Part shown: piece by piece, positions 59,040 through 64,000 of the stretch
Position numbering within the stretch: position 1 is the first letter of the stretch
Layout of the letters: every line of letters starts with the position of its first letter
NCBI RefSeq assembly: GCF_030272615.1
Contig: NC_081410.1
Coordinates: forward strand, 289,045,957 to 289,109,956
Direction: 5' to 3'
Length of the DNA: 64,000 nucleotides
DNA from: Cryptomeria japonica
Lineage: Eukaryota > Streptophyta > Pinopsida > Cupressales > Cupressaceae
Translations under genes and position numbers: made by a program
Notes under the pieces: generated by a model
What the model was told of the DNA's origin: nothing
The model's database searches: none
The model's input: only the letters and a program-made list of their open reading frames with translations

Positions 59040-60290
59040 GTTGTCATTGTTTTGCTAGGCAAAGATGCTAGCAAGTTGATGTTCGTGAAATGGCAAAAAG
59101 GATAGGCAGGCCCGACCAGAGGATTGACCATCAGATTAAAGGACTGCATCTTATTTTAAATCCAATGGCTCGCATTGATTTGCTAGCCCAAGATGCATGT
59201 GGTCTACCCTCTGTGAAATAGCAAAAGACTTGGCGGGTCCTAGAGGTGAGTAAGGTAATTGGTTAAAGGATGATCAGCTCAGAAAAGATCAACAGCTCGC
59301 CTTGATTCATAGCATAAAGATACTCATTGTTTACCTTTCACGAAGTTGCAAAAAGGTGGAGGGCCCAATAGAGGTGGTCACAGCAAAGGTAACAAACGAG
59401 CAAGTTGCCGAGATCCAACGGTTGTTGCTGCTTCTCCAAGATAAGTGGCCTGAGGTCTAAGCTCTATGAAATAGAGAAAGGGTCAGTGGGCCCAAAGGAT
59501 AGGCAGGTCATAAGTTTTAAAGGTTGATTAAGTAGGATTTAATTAGACAATTGTCATGGATTCGCAGCCTCAAGTCAAGCGGAGGTTAGTGTTTGTGAAA
59601 TAGCAAAATGATGTGGCAATCACACGATAGCTGACATGGCAGGACAGATGGGTTGTTCCATGGAAAGAATTAGTGACTTGTTAGATACACGTGGCTCTAA
59701 AGGGTAGTTGAGGGCCCGCCTTGGTTCAAACGACAGTTATGTTGAGAATGGTGAAGTAAAATACGTGGTCGTTTCATAATGGAACCCGGTGGAACTTCCT
59801 GAGCAAATAGCCGACTGCCACATGGCGTTTGTTAACCGGTGATGCAATAAAGCAAGTTGTCTCTGAGTTAAAGGGCCCACTTGGAAGGTCTAAAGCATGC
59901 TAAATGGTGTTCATCTCATGGTCGATCCAACGGTTATCATTGTTTCACAGCCCGAAGATGCCTACAATTTAGTCTTTGCAAAATGGCAAAAACTGTTAGT
60001 TGTCATAGTTGAACGCGATTAGTTGAGAAAGCTGGAGGTCACAATAGGAAGTAAAGACTGAGCAAGTAAATTATGATCTAATGGCTGACATTGTTTCGTG
60101 AGGTAAAAGTGTGCATGGTTTAGTGTTTGCAAAATGGCGAAAAGAAGGTAGGGCTCGTCACTAACACAGAAAGACCAGAAGGAGTAAAAGCAGTGCAGGT
60201 TCCTGAGATCCAATGATCTTTGTTGCTTCGTGAAAGAAAAGTGTGGGGATTTTAAGCTCTGTGAAATGGCAAAATGACTAAAACAGAGAA
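59040..60290 (+). repeat. Degenerate tandem array, about nine monomers of about 130 bp
   Basis: An anchor like GTGAAATGGCAAAAAG recurs at about 59085, 59212, 59339, 59463, 59592, 59750 (weak), 59974, 60126 and 60257. A second anchor like GATCCAACGGTTGTCATTG recurs about 70-80 bases before most of them. Most spacings are 124-157 bases, one is about 225. The array ends about 300 bases before the long ORF at 60609 and may be part of its leader. Confidence 0.75.
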
Positions 60291-60608
60291 AGACTCAGAG
60301 AACTTGTGGTCCATTGGAGCCTATTTTTTTAATTCAATTTTTATGAATTCAATTCTGAGGTAATGGCCGAAGCATGCGGGATTAATTTCTCAATTTAATG
60401 CCAGCTTGTCGTATTAAGGTCTGCATCAATTGAATATTGGTACCATTTCGACAAGTTTGTTGCAGAGGAGCCGGTACAGAGCAAGTTTCTTCAGGCGAAT
60501 AACCAGGTTTTTTCTATGTTTTCCTTGCTAGTTGTAGTATGAGAATCTGTGTGAATTGTTTAATTAGAGTTTTGTACAAATCTCAATTCATATAGTTGCA
60601 TTAATGGG

Positions 60609-63600
60609 ATGGTGCCAAGAAGGGAGTTAACAAGAAAAGTAAATTACCAGGATAGGAATATTTGTGATGATTTTCTTGAACAGCTAACTATGTGTACTAA
60701 TGTCGGGGCAAAGGCTAAAGAATTGCTACCAAAGAACCCTCATTTAAGAATCAGGGATGGCCTATATGACAAAGGTAATTGGTTAAGGGATCCACAAATA
60801 GGGATATCAGGTTTAGGATTGTTCAAACTTGCTTTTGGTTAGAGACATTCCCTTACCCCTTTAAATAGCATATGGAAATTAGATGTGGGGAAGCTTATAG
60901 TTCCTGGTGTATTAGATGTAGATTTGTTGACTTTGATTGCACAAAATTATGACCATGTAGCTAGATGTATTAGAAATGTCAAAGGATCAACCCTGATTGA
61001 AATTAGAGATGATGAATTCCGAAATGTGTTTAAGCTCAGTGAGGCTTCAAATTTGTTAGAGCCTATTGATTTTGAATCACTAGCCCAGGTTTATGATGCA
61101 CAAAGGGATCACCTTAGGAGTGGCCCATTGAAAGATTTCTTTGTTAAAATAGGAGGGTTAATAGTTGTAGGCCCCAGTATGATGGAACCCTTCTCCCTAA
61201 ATTTGTTTACTATATGAGCTAAGGGTATGTATTGGGCACTTTGTCAGATTTTTGGAGAAGATGCTAAGAAAAACATGCCAACCCATTCAATGCTGACGAT
61301 TGCACAGATTCAAAACCCCTCTCTAGCAATAAAATTTGATTATGCGCAATACCTCACTGATGTAATTCATGCAGGGCTAGTAGGGATAAAAAATGGTAAG
61401 GTGGACAAACCATTTGGATGGTATTCTCTTTTAATGCACATGTTTTTGTTCAAGGGTGCTGATTATTTTGCAAAAGAGATGGATTTCGTTAAGGTGAAAG
61501 ATAAGGAAGAGATGTCTGTTCAACTTTGGAGTACTATTTTATCCTAGGACAGAGAGGATGCTAGCTATCTAAAATTTGACAGATGCTTTGCATCTAAGAT
61601 TAGGATTCTTTTGTGCATAGAAAACCCTAGGATTCCTAAGGCTCTCTTGGAATTCCTCAGGCCCAAGGAGTTTGTAGAAGGTATTAAGATTGTTCATAAT
61701 TGGGGAGATATGTATTTGTACCTTGTTTCTATAGTTTTTAGAGTATATGGTTTTAGAGGCACTCCATATTTATTGCCTTATCAAGTCCCACTGAAGATAG
61801 GAATTGTTGAAGTCTTAAGGAAAATTGGAGGTGTACAAGAGGCAAAGCTGACAAATCAGGGTAAAGGGACCATTTTCCCAGCTATTACCATGGCACATCA
61901 CTTTGAGATCACTAAAGGTGGCTAGAAGTATTTTGATGAATTCTTTAAACCATATAGATTGTCAACTGTCGTTTCAAGATTTGCAGACCCTGAAGACTTT
62001 TTCAATGACATGTTTAGAAAGAGAGTAATTTGTAAAGATAAGCCTCACCAATTTCAATTCCCTAAAGATCTAATTAGAAATGAATTCAATTTGGATGAGA
62101 AAGAGCTAAGGAAATAGAAGTGGGTTGCATATAAAAGGGCTCTTGACTTCATTCATCAATTTTATAGAAGTTATGACCCTCTCTCTAGTTTCAATCCCTT
62201 TGAGGAAAAAATAAAATTCTCAATTCTTTATTTTGAAGATCTCATGCAAAATTTGAAAGAAAAAAGGGAGGCTATAATGAGAAATGATCATGACAGGGTT
62301 AAATTGGTTCTAGCTAAGCTTGCTTTTGCTAAGGCTATCCCACCAGGTGATTATGTCATGCATAAGAAATCAAAATATAGTGTGATGATGCCAGTGACTG
62401 GTGAGCCTTCTACTTCAAGAGGGAAAAGAGAAATTGAGGATGTCATTGACATCCAAGACTCCCCTCAAAGGAAAAGAGTGGGGAAGGAAGTGCAAACAAA
62501 GGAGCCTCTGTATTGTCCATCTCATTCCCCTATCAACATAGGAGATGAGGAGGCGATGGCCGAATAGTTGTTATAGTTAGGGAGTCTCAACGAGATTGCC
62601 TACAAATATGAGGAGACATAGCAGGGGATGCCAGAAGAGCCACCTAGTGCTGAAATGAATTTGACTAATGGTGAGCTCAAAGGTAAAGAGTTAGACCTTA
62701 CTGTCAAGCAAGCTAGTGAGGAGTGACTAGCTGATAGTAACTCTGTTACAACACGAGCCTTCATGCAATTTTTATGGAAGCAAACCATGGAACAATTTAA
62801 AGCCAGATGTGAACAAAGGAAGAGTGAGCAACCTCACAAAGATGTAACTCAGGTGGAGGAGGAGGTGAAACATGAAATGATTGAAGAGTTCAAGACCATT
62901 ACCCCTAAAAAGGGAAGAGAGATGGTATCAAAAGTTGGTGTTTTAATCCTCCCCAAGTGGGATATAGCTGATGCTCTGGTACTTGAAGTAGTCAGAAAGG
63001 AAACTAAACCCATGGAAGGAGTGACCTTCAGCAGAGATAATGCTTTTTTAGTCATGTGGTCACTAAAGAAGGATGGAAATAAAAGAAGGAAAGATGTATT
63101 AGATTCTAGTCTCCTAGGAGGCATGATTGTAAAAAGAGTCCAAGATACAGGGGTGGTGGAAGCTGCAAGCACGGTCTTGGAAACTACAAATTTCAATGTA
63201 GCAGTGGCAGAAAAAGAGGCAAAAGAAAAAACTAATCTCCAATTGAAATTGGAAACAATCTTAAAGGCTTAGAATGAGGCCAAAGGATTAGCCAATGAAG
63301 ACAGTATTATTGCTAGACTTTAGAGTCAGTTAGCAGGTCAACACCATCAAGGTGAATCCTCTACTCTTATGATAGCCTCTTCTCTAGCAAGACCTCCACT
63401 TACGATCCCTATCATAGAAAATCCCCCTTCTCGTATGCCTTTTGGTTTCTAGTTAGCTGAAACTGTTCAACATGAGTTGGAAAAGTTGAAACAGGCTCAA
63501 GCCCTGTTTGTAAGAAAATATGAGGAAAATATAAAAGCCACAATTTTGAAGTTTGCTGATTCAGTTAGTCCCTCTATTGTTCACATTTCTATGAAGAGAA

Positions 63601-64000
63601 TTCTGAATATTTTGACTGAATTAAGAGAGGATGAAACCACCTTGGAACCAATTCTTAATAAGTGGATGCCTAGAGGTAAGGAGTTAGAGTTCACGTGTTC
63701 ATCCCATTCAGATGCAAAGGAAAATGACAATCTCAGGTCCACTAATGAATTCATAAAAGAAATGAATATACTATTAGAGGAAAGGGCATGTGTAAAAAGA
63801 AAAGCCCAACTATATAGAAAGGAATGTACTGATCACAAGTATGAGATGTTTCCAAGAGGTTTTGTTGGTCCAACTCAGTTAAAAGAGGAGAAGGCATGGT
63901 TAGAAGAGCTAGACCATAAATTGTCCAAAAGGGTTAATGAAATCATTAACATTGATGACATGTCCTTATTTGTCAAGAAAATTGAAGAGATTGAAAAGGT
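60609..64000 (+). pseudogene. Long unknown ORF, one frame with stops, running off the window
   Basis: Start MVPRRELTRKVNYQDRNICD; the same frame can be followed to base 64000 (about 1,130 codons) without a frameshift. I count twelve in-frame stops, ten TAG and two TGA, no TAA; several sit where Gln (CAG) or Trp is plausible. The N-terminal half looks globular (STLIEIRDDEFRNVFKLSEA, FDYAQYLTDVIHAGLVGIKN, KPFGWYSLLMHMFLFKGADY). The middle has a Lys/Arg patch (SPQRKRVGKEVQ). The C-terminal third is charged and helical (LETILKA, VQHELEKLKQAQALF, KEEKAWLEELDHKLSKRVNE). No RT or other pol motif. Size, globular-then-helical layout and style resemble the accessory ORF of E (40681-44130); direct homology is not shown. 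Confidence 0.6.

Noticed and set aside
59040-60290. CRISPR or other regular repeat array
   Set aside because: Monomers are degenerate, spacing varies from 124 to 225, and the setting is a plant retroelement region.
60609-64000. Stop-codon reassignment or programmed readthrough
   Set aside because: TAG/TGA bias is explained by methyl-cytosine decay, and neighbouring elements show the same tendency together with frameshifts.

Overview
The window is plant nuclear DNA made almost wholly of decayed, nested LTR retrotransposons. I found no intact cellular gene, rRNA, tRNA or CRISPR. Plant-type Ty3/gypsy and Ty1/copia proteins, PBS sites matching initiator-tRNA-Met, plant-mobile-domain (PMD) accessory ORFs and CpG/CHG-type decay (many TAG/TGA stops) place it in a large plant genome. 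The old, slowly purged, widely spaced elements suggest a gymnosperm; that last step is inference.

Layout. 1-2958 is the 5' part of a minus-strand LTR element (F1): its LTR is about 1372-2958 and its interior runs off the left edge. 2959-7380 is unassigned old noncoding DNA. At 7381 a plus-strand LTR (F2) of the same family starts. It is followed by a PBS and a long leader, and probably belongs to the large Tat-lineage Ty3/gypsy element A, whose gag starts at 11218 and whose integrase ends at 47337. Downstream, about 50030-51966, is an antisense PMD ORF of the kind known from Tat elements.

Element A carries a 3.0-kb internal tandem duplication (13171-16164 repeated from 16165) and was split by two insertions. 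Element B (17271-25071, minus strand) has LTRs and gag-protease only. Element C (27460-45249, plus) is a small gypsy element with gag-protease only. The 3' LTR of C was hit twice: by D (30646-38014), a complete copia element whose gag-pol still lies in one frame, and by E (38435-45152), a non-autonomous copia-like element. E encodes a coiled-coil gag with four zinc knuckles plus a large non-pol ORF of unknown function. Five-base target-site duplications at all four insertions (B, C, D, E) support this order.

51967-64000 is separate. It holds a copia solo LTR (53997-55428) containing a complete 343-bp TRIM element with a perfect CTATT target-site duplication, a stretch of unassigned DNA, a degenerate array with about 130-bp monomers (about 59040-60290), and then a long plus-strand reading frame (60609 to beyond the window end). 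That frame is interrupted only by stop codons and resembles in layout the accessory ORF of E.

Most novel in my judgement: the accessory ORFs of E and at 60609 (candidate transposon-borne protein family), the TRIM, the tandem array beside the 60609 ORF, and the antisense PMD ORF in A.
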